A stretch of 64,000 bases of DNA, from contig JAGDBO010000019.1 of NCBI GenBank assembly GCA_017959005.1, forward strand, positions 62,001 through 126,000, read 5' to 3'. Positions 18,202 through 27,096 of this stretch are shown here, one piece after another (position 1 is the stretch's first letter; every line of letters begins with the position of its first letter). The position numbers and the translations under genes were made by a program. The notes beneath the pieces are model-generated. The model was not told the DNA's origin. It made no database searches and saw only the letters and a program-made list of their open reading frames with translations. This DNA comes from Bacteroidales bacterium. GTDB taxonomy: Bacteria > Bacteroidota > Bacteroidia > Bacteroidales > UBA932.

Positions 18202-18861
18202 TTACTCCTTCATGGAAGCTGCAGCCTGGTTGAAGATATCCAAACCCTTGGTTGTGAGCGGATGATCTATCAAACTCAGGATAGGTTTGAGAGGGCAGGT
18301 TGCTACATCTGCACCCACCTCAATGCACTTAAGAATATGGTTGGTATGTCTTATTGACGCTGCAAGAACCTGAGTTCCAAAGCCGTAGTACTGATACATA
18401 TTTACAATGTCACGTATCAGAGAGATACCGTCTTCACAGATATCGTCCAAACGGCCAACAAACGGAGAGCAATAAGTTGCACCGGCCTTAGCTGCCAGAA
18501 GTGCCTGGCCTACAGTAAATACCAGCGTGCAGTTGGTTCTGTAGCCCTTGTCTGCAAAATATTTAACCGCTCTGATACCATCCTCCGTGCAAGGGAGTTT
18601 GATGGTAATCTTGTTAGGATCTATGGCATAGAGTTCCTCACCCTCCTTAATCATTCCCTCGTAATCCGTTGCAAAAACCTCTGCGCTTACGGGTCCGTTC
18701 ACTATATCACAGATTGCCTTATAGTGCTTGAAAATCTGCTCTTTACCCTTTACGCCCTCTTTAGCCATAAGAGAAGGATTGGTTGTTACACCGTCTAGAA
18801 TACCCAAAGACTGGGCCCTTGAGATCTGCTCAAGATTTGCTGTGTCAATAAAGAATTTCAT
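18202..18861 (-). CDS. Fructose-6-phosphate aldolase / small transaldolase (TalC/MipB family)
   Basis: 219 residues from the ATG at 18861; the frame stays open upstream but the protein then begins with the family N-terminus MKFFIDTANLEQI. The Schiff-base lysine is Lys88 in TIKLPCTEDG. SPFVGRLDD and a C-terminal helix complete the single TIM-barrel domain, matching the usual 214-220 residues. The family either cleaves fructose 6-phosphate or transfers dihydroxyacetone in the pentose-phosphate pathway; sequence alone does not decide. It is the first gene of a unit with the flippase and glycosyltransferase, an arrangement with no obvious metabolic logic. Confidence 0.92.
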   Translation of the reverse strand: MKFFIDTANLEQISRAQSLGILDGVTTNPSLMAKEGVKGKEQIFKHYKAICDIVNGPVSAEVFATDYEGMIKEGEELYAIDPNKITIKLPCTEDGIRAVKYFADKGYRTNCTLVFTVGQALLAAKAGATYCSPFVGRLDDICEDGISLIRDIVNMYQYYGFGTQVLAASIRHTNHILKCIEVGADVATCPLKPILSLIDHPLTTKGLDIFNQAAASMKE

Positions 18862-18946
18862 CGGATGGTCTCTTTTTTTATTAAATTTGTTTACTAGGAA
18901 CAGCACAAAATTAGTAAAATCATACGTAAAACAGAGAACAACATAT

Positions 18947-19732
18947 ATGAAAAGTATCAAATCACTCATTATTCTTGCAGCCTTTTCTCTATCCGCTCTT
19001 GTAACCTCCTGTGGTACATTGAATACGGAAGCTCTGCTTGCAGGCGGAAGCCAGGCTCTCCAAGCGGCAACCCTCACAGATGCTCAGGTTCAGGAATATG
19101 TAAAGGAGTACATTCAGTACACGGATAAGGAGAACGTTGTCTGCGCAGATAACGACCCTTACACCAAGAGACTCAAAAAGCTCACCGCCGGCATTACCAA
19201 CGTAGATGGTATTCCGCTGAACTTCAAGGTCTACAAGACCAACCAGGTGAACGCATTCGCCTGCGCAGACGGCAGCGTCAGAGTCTATTCCGGACTGATG
19301 GATCTAATGAGTGATGACGAGGTACTTGGAGTTCTGGGCCATGAGATTGGCCACGTTGGACTTAGGCACACCCGTAAGCAGTTCCAGCAGGCGCTGCTTA
19401 CAACTGCACTCCGTTACGGTATCTACTCAATGGGAGGAACAGTTGGAGCACTCTCCGCCTCACAGTTGGGCGCTCTGGGACAGAACCTTGCAAGTAGCTC
19501 ATACTCAAGGAGACAGGAGAGTGAGGCAGATGATTATGGCTATGATTTCCTGGTTAAGAACAGCAAGAACCCTTACCTTATGGTGATGGCTTTTGAGAAG
19601 CTGCAGTCCTTGGAAAACCAGAGCGGTACTTCCAACGCCGCCAAGAGTCTCTTCTCCTCTCATCCTGATACGGCCAAGCGCATAGCCGCAATGAAAGCCC
19701 GTGCCGAGAAGGACGGCTATAAACGGCCGTAG
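18947..19732 (+). CDS. M48-family metalloprotease lipoprotein
   Basis: 261 residues from the ATG at 18947; an upstream in-frame start would place the signal peptide internally. Residues 1-21 form a lipoprotein signal with Cys22 (LVTSCG). The zinc site is HEIGH at 132-136, with the third ligand in RRQESEADDYGYDFL. This soluble, single-anchor M48 type resembles the LoiP/BepA-like group that acts in outer-membrane quality control, so an inner-leaflet outer-membrane location is likely. It diverges from talC. The gene is followed by two tandem palindromic repeats. Confidence 0.9.
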   Translation: MKSIKSLIILAAFSLSALVTSCGTLNTEALLAGGSQALQAATLTDAQVQEYVKEYIQYTDKENVVCADNDPYTKRLKKLTAGITNVDGIPLNFKVYKTNQVNAFACADGSVRVYSGLMDLMSDDEVLGVLGHEIGHVGLRHTRKQFQQALLTTALRYGIYSMGGTVGALSASQLGALGQNLASSSYSRRQESEADDYGYDFLVKNSKNPYLMVMAFEKLQSLENQSGTSNAAKSLFSSHPDTAKRIAAMKARAEKDGYKRP

Positions 19733-19748
19733 TACGCCCCCCGGCTTT

Positions 19749-19852
19749 ACCCGCCAAAACGTGCAAGGTGTCCCACTTTGAGCACCACCTTGCACATTCT
19801 ACCCACCAAAACGTGCAAGGTGTCCCACTTTGAGCACCACCTTGCACACTTC
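19749..19852. repeat. Two tandem 52-bp units, each containing a palindrome
   Basis: Units begin at 19749 and 19801 and are identical over 45 bases, with one difference in the leading segment. Each holds GTGCAAGGTG and CACCTTGCAC as a perfect 10-bp inverted repeat around a 15-base loop. No T run follows either hairpin. The pair lies between the M48 gene and the tRNA-Val promoter. Confidence 0.85.
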
Positions 19853-19874
19853 AAAAAAGATTTTTGTTAGAAAA

Positions 19875-19905
19875 CTTGCAGGTTAAAAAATTTGTTATAC
19901 CTTTG
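19875..19905 (+). promoter_or_regulatory. Promoter of tRNA-Val
   Basis: CTTG (19875-19878), a 19-base spacer and TACCTTTG (19898-19905) match the consensus. The mature tRNA begins 34 bases downstream, leaving a short 5' leader. Confidence 0.75.
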
Positions 19906-19938
19906 CACTCCGCAATTCGGCCGTAGTGGCCACGATTC

Positions 19939-20013
19939 GGGAGCATAGCTCAGTTGGTTTAGAGCATCTGCCTTACAAGCAGAGGGTCATAGGTTCGACT
20001 CCTATTGCTCCCA
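19939..20013 (+). tRNA. tRNA-Val (anticodon UAC)
   Basis: Acceptor GGGAGCA pairs with TGCTCCC. The anticodon stem CTGCC/AGCAG region encloses the loop CTTACAA with anticodon TAC, and the T arm contains GGTTCGACTCC. It is 75 bases with no encoded CCA. Promoter and terminator both flank it closely, so it is a single-gene unit. Confidence 0.95.
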
Positions 20014-20020
20014 CTAAAAA

Positions 20021-20047
20021 GAGAGACCAAACGGTCTCTCTTTTTTT
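20021..20047 (+). terminator. Intrinsic terminator after tRNA-Val
   Basis: Eight-bp stem GAGAGACC/GGTCTCTC with an AAAC loop, extended by A-T pairs, and seven T at 20041-20047. It has the same loop as the terminator at 6841. Confidence 0.85.
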
Positions 20048-20061
20048 GTGATATCTTCACT

Positions 20062-20145
20062 CCCTCCAGGGGGATGCGGCACTCCGTGCCGGCCGCTAAA
20101 GCGGCTTGTTATCGTCCTTCAGGACAGCATCTTACAGGGCCCCTG
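20062..20145. repeat. Row of five mini-hairpins between tRNA-Val and folC
   Basis: Five short inverted repeats follow one another in 84 bases: 20062-20071 (CCCT/AGGG), 20077-20091 (CGGCAC/GTGCCG), 20092-20105 (GCCGC/GCGGC), 20114-20125 (GTCCT/AGGAC) and 20135-20145 (CAGG/CCTG). Loops are 2-4 bases. The last ends one base before the folC stop codon. They differ in sequence but share the layout. Confidence 0.7.
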
Positions 20146-21588
20146 CTAGGACCACACTGCGAGGACTTCTGCCACTACGTAAGAGCTGCCACCTATAAAT
20201 ATAAAGTCTTCCGGGGCGGCTATCTTCTTGATGTATTCTATGGTGGCAGGAATGTTACCGGCAGCAGTAGATGTTGCGGAGACTGACTCTGGAGCAACCT
20301 CACCTGTGAAGCCGTAGAAGGTCATCTTTTCCTTTAATTCGTTGGCAGGAAGGGCTCTTGGAGAGGAGGCTGCAACATACAGGTAGTTAGCATCTTTGGG
20401 AAGGTACTCTACCTCTGCAGAGAGGTCTTTGTCTCTCATTATACCAAAGCAGATGAAGAACCTTCCGCCGTGCTCTTTTGCAGTCCTTATTACCTGAGGC
20501 ATAAGGAGTTTCATGCCGTGGGAGTTATGACCTATATCGCAGATAATGAGTGGTTTTGTGGAAAGAGTTTCCCACCTGCCTCTTAATCCTGTAAGGTGAG
20601 CGGCATTTTCTATTGCACTTACCATATCTGATATATTCCTCTCCGTCAGCTCATTCTGGCTCTCCTCCACAAGTTTGCGGCAGATTACAGAGAGTGCCAT
20701 TGAAACGGTCTTGAGGTTTTTCTTCTGGCACTCTCCTTTAAGATCCATTCGGGTAAGAGAGACGCTTGCTAGGATGGAGGTTGCAAGTGACTGAACTGAT
20801 TTGAGTTGTTCCTCTGTCTGCATTTTTGGATTGCGGGAGAAAGAGCGGAATACTCCATCTGCAAACGGGTTGTAAGGATTGAGATTCTCTGCAAAGTAAA
20901 TATCTGTATTGCATGCATTTGCTCTCTCCACAAAAACTCTCTCCACGCTAATCTCATCATCTTTTGCGGGCTCCCCCTTCTCTCCAATTACCACTGGGAC
21001 AGATGGTTTTATGATGCCGGCCTTCTCTGATGCTATCTCAGGCAGGGTGTTTCCAAGATACTGGCAGTGGTCAAAGCCAATGTTTGTAATGACTGAAACA
21101 ATCGGAGTTATGATATTGGTGGAGTCAAGTCTGCCTCCCAGACCGCACTCCATAACGGCTATATCTACCTTACAATCTGCAAAGTAGGTAAATGCCATAG
21201 CGGTTGTAATCTCAAAGAAGGAGGCGCCTGTATCTTCAAACAGAGGGGTGTTTCTCTTAAGGAAATCATAAACCCACTTCTTTGGAATCATCTCACCGTC
21301 AACCTTTATGCGTTCACGGAAATCCACAAGATGAGGAGAGGTGTAAAGCCCTACCTTCAAGCCATTAAGGGACATTAGGGCGGAGGCTATCATGTGGCTG
21401 GTGGAGCCTTTGCCGTTGGTGCCTGCAACGTGGACACTCTTAAAGCGTTTGGAAGGATATCCCAAGGCCTTGTCTATCTCTGTCATATTCTCCAGGCCGG
21501 GCTTAAATGCTCTATCCCCAACAACCTGAAAGGAAGGAAACTTCACAAATATCTCCTCCAAAAGTTTATTGTATTCTAAATCATTCAT
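20146..21588 (-). CDS. folC: Bifunctional folylpolyglutamate synthase / dihydrofolate synthase
   Basis: 480 residues from the ATG at 21588; an upstream in-frame TTG exists but the family usually begins near this Met. Mur-ligase ATP site HVAGTNGKGSTSHM lies near residues 45-58, followed by TSPHLVDFRERI, GLGGRLDSTN and the C-terminal ICDIGHNSHGM. The enzyme adds glutamate to dihydropteroate and folates. It is longer than many FolC proteins because of an extra segment around residues 255-320. It diverges from purL, a plausible pairing since purine synthesis needs formyl-folate. Confidence 0.92.
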   Translation of the reverse strand: MNDLEYNKLLEEIFVKFPSFQVVGDRAFKPGLENMTEIDKALGYPSKRFKSVHVAGTNGKGSTSHMIASALMSLNGLKVGLYTSPHLVDFRERIKVDGEMIPKKWVYDFLKRNTPLFEDTGASFFEITTAMAFTYFADCKVDIAVMECGLGGRLDSTNIITPIVSVITNIGFDHCQYLGNTLPEIASEKAGIIKPSVPVVIGEKGEPAKDDEISVERVFVERANACNTDIYFAENLNPYNPFADGVFRSFSRNPKMQTEEQLKSVQSLATSILASVSLTRMDLKGECQKKNLKTVSMALSVICRKLVEESQNELTERNISDMVSAIENAAHLTGLRGRWETLSTKPLIICDIGHNSHGMKLLMPQVIRTAKEHGGRFFICFGIMRDKDLSAEVEYLPKDANYLYVAASSPRALPANELKEKMTFYGFTGEVAPESVSATSTAAGNIPATIEYIKKIAAPEDFIFIGGSSYVVAEVLAVWS

Positions 21589-21717
21589 TGCTCTATCCGG
21601 AAATAAAAAATTTATCAACAATTGGCAGTTGATAAAAAGCGCTTTCTACCGCACTTCAAAGTTAGAAAATAATAAAGTTTATGAGTAAATTCGCACGATA
21701 TATTTTAAACACGGAAT

Positions 21718-24700
21718 ATGATTTTATTCTTCAAATCTAAGGCCGGCAGCGTGATTGCAGTTAAGAGTGCAACAAAGCTGAAGGCAGATGATATAAAGGC
21801 GTTGTCCTGGCTGTTGGGCAATGCAAAACTGCTGAAGTCTGAGAGCGTTTCAGGTCATTTCACAGGACCTAGAAGGGAGATGATAACTCCTTGGAGTACA
21901 ACGGCTGTGGAGATTACCCAGAACATGAACATTAAGGGTGTGGAGAGAATGGAGGAGTACTTCCCTACCGAGTATAAGAAGGAGGGAAACAAGAGCGTTG
22001 CCGTATATGACAAGATGCTCCAGAGACTCTATGAAGGACTTGATCAGCAGATATTTACAGTTAATAAGAAGCCGGATGAGATAGTCTATATTAAGGACTT
22101 TGAGAAGTACAATCTCAAAGAGGGACTGGCTCTGAGCAAGGATGAGATTAAGTATCTGGAGAACCTGAGCAAGAAGATTGGGCGTCCGCTTACGGACAGC
22201 GAGGTGTTCGGATTCTCTCAGGTTAACAGCGAGCACTGCCGTCACAAGATCTTCAACGGCACCTTCATCATTGACGGCAAGGAGAAGGAGTCCTCTCTCT
22301 TTAAGATGATTAAGAAGACCTCCAACCTTAATCCAAATCTCATAATAAGCGCATACAAAGACAACTGCGCATTCCTTCAGGGACCAAAGATTAAGATGTT
22401 CTACCCTGCCAGCGCAGATAAACCTTCTCTCTTTAAGACCAAGGAGAGAGAGACTGTAATCAGCTTAAAGGCAGAGACTCACAACTTCCCGACAACCGTT
22501 GAGCCGTTTAACGGAGCGGCTACAGGAACGGGAGGAGAGATCAGAGACCGTATGGCCGGAGGAAAAGGCTCTTTCCCTATTGCGGGAACGGCAGTCTATA
22601 TGACCTCATATCCAAGTTTCAGCGCAAAGAGCAAACCTCGTAAATGGCTGTACCAGAGCCCTGAGGAGATACTTACCAAGGCCTCTAACGGAGCGAGTGA
22701 CTTTGGAAACAAGTTTGGTCAGACCATAATCTGCGGCTCTCTTCTCACCTTTGAACATGCTGAGAAACAGAAGGGTGTGGAGAAGGAGAATCCTAAGTTC
22801 GGATATGATAAAGTTATAATGCTGGCCGGCGGAATTGGTTACGCCAAGAAGGTAGATGCAGCAAAGGAGACACCGGAGAATGGAGACAAGATTGTGCTGC
22901 TTGGCGGAGACAACTACCGCATTGGTATGGGCGGAGGTGCCGTAAGTTCCGTTAACACCGGACAGTACGGCAATGAGATAGAACTCAATGCTATTCAGAG
23001 AGCAAACGCTGAGATGCAGAAGAGAGACTATAACGCCATAAGAGGTCTGGCGGAGATGGACAAAAATCCAATTATCTCCGTTCACGATCACGGTGCAGGC
23101 GGTCACCTCAACTGTCTCTCTGAGCTTGTGGAAGAGACTGGCGGTAAGATAGATATAAGCAAACTGCCTATCGGGGACCCAACCCTTTCACTTAAGGAGA
23201 TTATAGGAAACGAGAGCCAGGAGAGAATGGGACTGGCACTAAAAGATAAGGATGTTGCTCTTTTGAAGAGGATTGCAGAGAGGGAGAGAGCTCCTTTCTA
23301 TGAGATTGGACAAGTAACTTCAGATCACCGCTTTACGCTGAAGGATGAGAAGTCCGGAAAGGCTGCAATTGACCTTCAGATGAGTGATATGTTCGGCAGC
23401 GCTCCTAAGACATTTATGGAGGACGTTACTGCTCCTTACAAGTTTAACCCTCTGAAGTTCAGCGCAGAGAAGTTCACGGAGTATCTGAAACAGGTTCTGG
23501 CTCTGGAGAGCGTGGCCTGCAAGGACTGGCTGACCAACAAGGTAGACCGCTCAGTTACAGGACTTATCGCACTCCAACAGTGCTGCGGAGAGATTCAGCT
23601 TCCGCTCAACAACCTGGCAGTAACAGCCATTGGATATGACAACAAGGAGGGTATTGCCACCTCAATAGGTCACGCTCCGGTAGCGGCTCTGATAGACTCC
23701 GCTGCAGGTAGCAGACTGGCTATAGCAGAGGCACTTACAAACATCGTATGGACTCCTGTTAAGGGTGGTCTTAAGGGCGTTTCACTGAGTGCCAACTGGA
23801 TGTGGCCGTCCAGAAACAGGGGCGAGGATGCACGTCTTTACAACGCAGTAGAGGCAGCTAGTGACTTTGCCTGCGCTCTGGGAATCAACATCCCTACCGG
23901 CAAGGACTCTATGAGTATGACTCAGAGTTATCCGGATGGTACAAAGGTACTTGCTCCTGGTACCGTAATCATCTCTGCTGCAGCACCTACCAAGGATGTA
24001 TCTAAGACTCTCTCCCCTACTCTGAAGGCAGACAAGGGAGGCGTAATTCTCTACATACCGTTCACAGAGTCCGCTCCTGAACTGGGCGGAAGCGCATTTG
24101 CTCAGGTGCTTGGACAGATTGGAAACAAGGCTCCTGATGTATCTGACCCTAAGTACTTTGCTAAATGCTTTGAGGCGGTTCAGAAGGTTGTGGAGGATGA
24201 CCTTGCGGTTGCAGGACATGATGTTTCTGCCGGCGGTCTTATCACCTCAGTTCTGGAGATGTGCTTTGCTACAACCAAGGGAGGCATTGCACTGGACGGC
24301 ATCCAACTCCCTATGACTGAGTTCCTTTTCTCAGAAAGACCGGGCGTAATACTCCAGGTTCCTTCAAAGAATCTCAAGGCAGTTAAACAGATTGCAAAAG
24401 AGATTAAGGTGATGGAGATTGGTAAGGTTGTCTCTAAGAGAAAGGTATCTATACTCGGCCGCATCAACCTCAATGTTGAGAAACTCAGAGACGTCTGGTT
24501 TTCAACCTCTTATCTGATGGAAACACGTCAGACTGAGAAGAAGTGCGCTAAGGAGAGATTCACAAACTACAAGAAACAGCCTCTGAAGTTCAAGTTCCCT
24601 AAGAACTTCAACGGAAAGTTCACTCCTGTTAAAGACGAGGAGAGAAAGAATGCACCTATTGCTGCAATCATCAGAGAGAAAGGTAGTAACGGAGACCGTG

Positions 24701-25449
24701 AGATGGCCTGGTGCCTCTATATGGCCGGCTTCCGTGTTAAGGATGTTCACATGACAGACCTTACCAGCGGAAGAGAGAACCTTAAGGATGTTCAGATGAT
24801 TGTATTCGTTGGAGGATTCTCCAATGCAGATACACTGGGTTCAGCTAAGGGATGGGCAGGTGCCTTCCTCTATAACGAGAAGGCTAACAAGGCATTAAAT
24901 GATTTCTACACACGCAAGGATACACTGAGTTTGGGTATCTGCAACGGCTGTCAGTTGATGGCTGAGCTGGGACTCATTACTCCTTCTCATAGAGACAGAT
25001 CTCCTAAGATGCTCCACAACCTCTCACACAAGTTTGAGAGCGAGTTTGTAGGAGTGGAGATTCCAAAGAGCAGTTCCATCCTTCTTAAATCTCTGGAAGG
25101 AAGTAAGTTGGGAATATGGGTTGCTCACGGAGAGGGACGCTTCTCATTCCCTGCAGGCAACCTCAAAAAGAGTGGTAAGATAGAGACTGAGGGCAAGACG
25201 GATATGGAGATAGCAGTAAAGTATAACTATCGGGAGTATCCTGCAAACCCTAACGGTTCTCCGCTTGGCATTGCGGGTGTTTGCAGTGCAGACGGGCGTC
25301 ACCTTGCAATGATGCCTCACCCGGAGAGGTGTATAAGACCTTGGAACTGGGCATATTACCCGGACGCTCGCAGAGCAGTGGACCAGACAACTCCTTGGAT
25401 TGAGATGTTCAAGAACGCACTCAAGTGGTGCAAGAAAAAAGCAAAATAG
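21718..25449 (+). CDS. purL: Phosphoribosylformylglycinamidine synthase, single-chain type
   Basis: 1243 residues, the large single-chain form that fuses PurS-like, two AIRS-like and glutamine amidotransferase parts. Visible marks are QVNSEHCRHKIFNG (about residue 170), THNFPTTVEPFNGAATGTGGE, a second ATP-grasp-like half, then a class I amidotransferase domain from about 985 with nucleophile Cys in GICNGCQLMAELG and catalytic His/Glu in MPHPERCIRPWNW. It converts FGAR, ATP and glutamine to FGAM, the fourth purine step. The PIN-PhoH gene follows after 22 bases on the same strand and is probably co-transcribed. Confidence 0.95.
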   Translation: MILFFKSKAGSVIAVKSATKLKADDIKALSWLLGNAKLLKSESVSGHFTGPRREMITPWSTTAVEITQNMNIKGVERMEEYFPTEYKKEGNKSVAVYDKMLQRLYEGLDQQIFTVNKKPDEIVYIKDFEKYNLKEGLALSKDEIKYLENLSKKIGRPLTDSEVFGFSQVNSEHCRHKIFNGTFIIDGKEKESSLFKMIKKTSNLNPNLIISAYKDNCAFLQGPKIKMFYPASADKPSLFKTKERETVISLKAETHNFPTTVEPFNGAATGTGGEIRDRMAGGKGSFPIAGTAVYMTSYPSFSAKSKPRKWLYQSPEEILTKASNGASDFGNKFGQTIICGSLLTFEHAEKQKGVEKENPKFGYDKVIMLAGGIGYAKKVDAAKETPENGDKIVLLGGDNYRIGMGGGAVSSVNTGQYGNEIELNAIQRANAEMQKRDYNAIRGLAEMDKNPIISVHDHGAGGHLNCLSELVEETGGKIDISKLPIGDPTLSLKEIIGNESQERMGLALKDKDVALLKRIAERERAPFYEIGQVTSDHRFTLKDEKSGKAAIDLQMSDMFGSAPKTFMEDVTAPYKFNPLKFSAEKFTEYLKQVLALESVACKDWLTNKVDRSVTGLIALQQCCGEIQLPLNNLAVTAIGYDNKEGIATSIGHAPVAALIDSAAGSRLAIAEALTNIVWTPVKGGLKGVSLSANWMWPSRNRGEDARLYNAVEAASDFACALGINIPTGKDSMSMTQSYPDGTKVLAPGTVIISAAAPTKDVSKTLSPTLKADKGGVILYIPFTESAPELGGSAFAQVLGQIGNKAPDVSDPKYFAKCFEAVQKVVEDDLAVAGHDVSAGGLITSVLEMCFATTKGGIALDGIQLPMTEFLFSERPGVILQVPSKNLKAVKQIAKEIKVMEIGKVVSKRKVSILGRINLNVEKLRDVWFSTSYLMETRQTEKKCAKERFTNYKKQPLKFKFPKNFNGKFTPVKDEERKNAPIAAIIREKGSNGDREMAWCLYMAGFRVKDVHMTDLTSGRENLKDVQMIVFVGGFSNADTLGSAKGWAGAFLYNEKANKALNDFYTRKDTLSLGICNGCQLMAELGLITPSHRDRSPKMLHNLSHKFESEFVGVEIPKSSSILLKSLEGSKLGIWVAHGEGRFSFPAGNLKKSGKIETEGKTDMEIAVKYNYREYPANPNGSPLGIAGVCSADGRHLAMMPHPERCIRPWNWAYYPDARRAVDQTTPWIEMFKNALKWCKKKAK

Positions 25450-25471
25450 TACGGACATATAAAACAAATAT

Positions 25472-27001
25472 ATGAGAGAACGTAAAACCGAGAGAAAAAA
25501 GACTACGACCTCCAAAGCTAAAACCACTAAGAAAAGTACAAGAGGTAGTAAAAAGCAAAACGTTAGTCTTGAGCAAGTTATAAAGACAAAGACCAAGCTT
25601 CCAAAGATCTTTGTACTGGACACCAACGTCCTTCTGCATGATTGGAAATCTATCTTCAAATTCCAGGAGAATGACCTTATCATTCCGCTTGCAGTGATTG
25701 AGGAGTTGGACAAGTTCAAAAAGGGAGACGGAACCATAAATTACAACGCCAGAGAGTTTGTAAGAAAGGCGGATGAGATTACAGAGCAGCGCCTCTATGA
25801 TCCTGATAAGGGATTCTCTCTGGGACCGGGAATGGGAACCATTAAGGTCTCTCTAAACAGGCCGTTCCCAAAGGATTACGCAGATTGCTTTACCACAGAT
25901 ACTCCGGACCACAGAATACTTGCAACGGCCATCTGGTACCGTGCAAAATTCCCGGATAGAGTTGTCTGCCTGGTAACAAAGGATGTCAACCTCCGTCTTA
26001 AAGCAAAGGCTCTTGGTATGTTCACTCAGGACTACTTGAATGACCATATTAAGGAGGAGAAATTTGTTCAGGATTATGACAGAGTTATTCCTATAAGCAA
26101 GGCTCCGCTCAGAGCAATCAACGCCCTACTTGCCGGTGACTCAATAGATTACAAGGAACTTAAACTCACAGACAAACCTGCATTTAACCAGCTATTCCGC
26201 ATCACTACGGAGCACGTGGATGTAGATACCAGCGAGGGTGAGGATGCATACCTGAACATGAACGGAGAGGACAGAGATCCTATCAGAAACTTTGTAATTC
26301 TGGCCCGCTTTGACAGCCGTACTTCTCGCATTGTAAGAGTCTTGCCTACAACGCAATACGGCATCTCCCCAAGAAACGAGGAGCAGGTATTCGCGATGGA
26401 TGCCGTAATGAACAAGGATGTGGAACTTGTCTCCCTGACTGGTACGGCGGGAACAGGTAAAACTCTTATTGCAGTTGCAGGTGCTATTGCGCAGGAGCGT
26501 GATTATGAGCAGATTCTGGTGGCAAGACCGGTTATAACTCTGCAGAATGAGGAACTGGGATTCATCCCGGGCAGCGTGGAGGAGAAACTTGCTCCATTTA
26601 TGCAGCCTCTCTATGACAACATTGCTGTCATTAAGAAAAACTTTGGCCTCTCCTCAAAGGAGAATGTCAGAATTGAAGAGATGCTAAGAACCAAGAAACT
26701 TGAGATTACCCCTCTGGCATACATCAGAGGACGCTCACTCTCAAAGACTTTCTTCATCATTGACGAGGCGCAGAACCTTACTCCTCACGAGGTTAAGACC
26801 ATCATCACCCGTGCGGGAGAAGGAACCAAGATTGTATTTACCGGAGACGTTCAGCAAATAGACCAGCCGTATTTGGACAAGTATTCCAACGGCCTCACCC
26901 ACATAGGTGACAAACTCTACGGAGAGAAACTCTTTGAGCACGTCAACCTGGTTATGGGAGAACGCAGCCGCCTCTCAGAACTCGCCGGCAAAAAGCTGTA
27001 A
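25472..27001 (+). CDS. PIN-domain PhoH-family ATPase (YlaK-like)
   Basis: 509 residues. The first ~40 are Lys/Thr-rich and basic. A PIN-type nuclease domain follows (KIFVLDTNVLLHDW, VIEELDKFKKG, LVTKDVNLRLKAK), with the acidic residues needed for metal binding. A PhoH domain fills the C-terminal half, with Walker A TGTAGTGKTLIA and Walker B FFIIDEAQNLT, then IVFTGDVQQID. PIN-PhoH proteins are thought to be ATP-dependent RNA helicase-nucleases. It is likely co-transcribed with purL and ends at a strong terminator. Confidence 0.92.
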   Translation: MRERKTERKKTTTSKAKTTKKSTRGSKKQNVSLEQVIKTKTKLPKIFVLDTNVLLHDWKSIFKFQENDLIIPLAVIEELDKFKKGDGTINYNAREFVRKADEITEQRLYDPDKGFSLGPGMGTIKVSLNRPFPKDYADCFTTDTPDHRILATAIWYRAKFPDRVVCLVTKDVNLRLKAKALGMFTQDYLNDHIKEEKFVQDYDRVIPISKAPLRAINALLAGDSIDYKELKLTDKPAFNQLFRITTEHVDVDTSEGEDAYLNMNGEDRDPIRNFVILARFDSRTSRIVRVLPTTQYGISPRNEEQVFAMDAVMNKDVELVSLTGTAGTGKTLIAVAGAIAQERDYEQILVARPVITLQNEELGFIPGSVEEKLAPFMQPLYDNIAVIKKNFGLSSKENVRIEEMLRTKKLEITPLAYIRGRSLSKTFFIIDEAQNLTPHEVKTIITRAGEGTKIVFTGDVQQIDQPYLDKYSNGLTHIGDKLYGEKLFEHVNLVMGERSRLSELAGKKL

Positions 27002-27026
27002 AAGAGCACAACACAACAAAAAAAAA

Positions 27027-27055
27027 GAAGGATGAGCAATTCATCCTTCTTTTTT
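27027..27055 (+). terminator. Intrinsic terminator after the phoH-like gene
   Basis: Nine-bp stem GAAGGATGA/TCATCCTTC with loop GCAAT, followed by six or more T. The A-rich left flank may let it also stop the convergent ppdK transcript. Confidence 0.85.
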
Positions 27056-27096
27056 CTTAATAAGCCAGCCGCAAACGCGGGCTAAAAGTCAACTGA

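Noticed and set aside
18862-19077. Longer N-terminus for the transaldolase
   Set aside because: It would add 72 residues antisense to the M48 gene's signal region, and the family begins at MKFFIDTANL.
20005-20286. 93-residue plus-strand frame across the mini-hairpins
   Set aside because: It starts inside tRNA-Val, crosses the tRNA terminator and ends in antisense folC.
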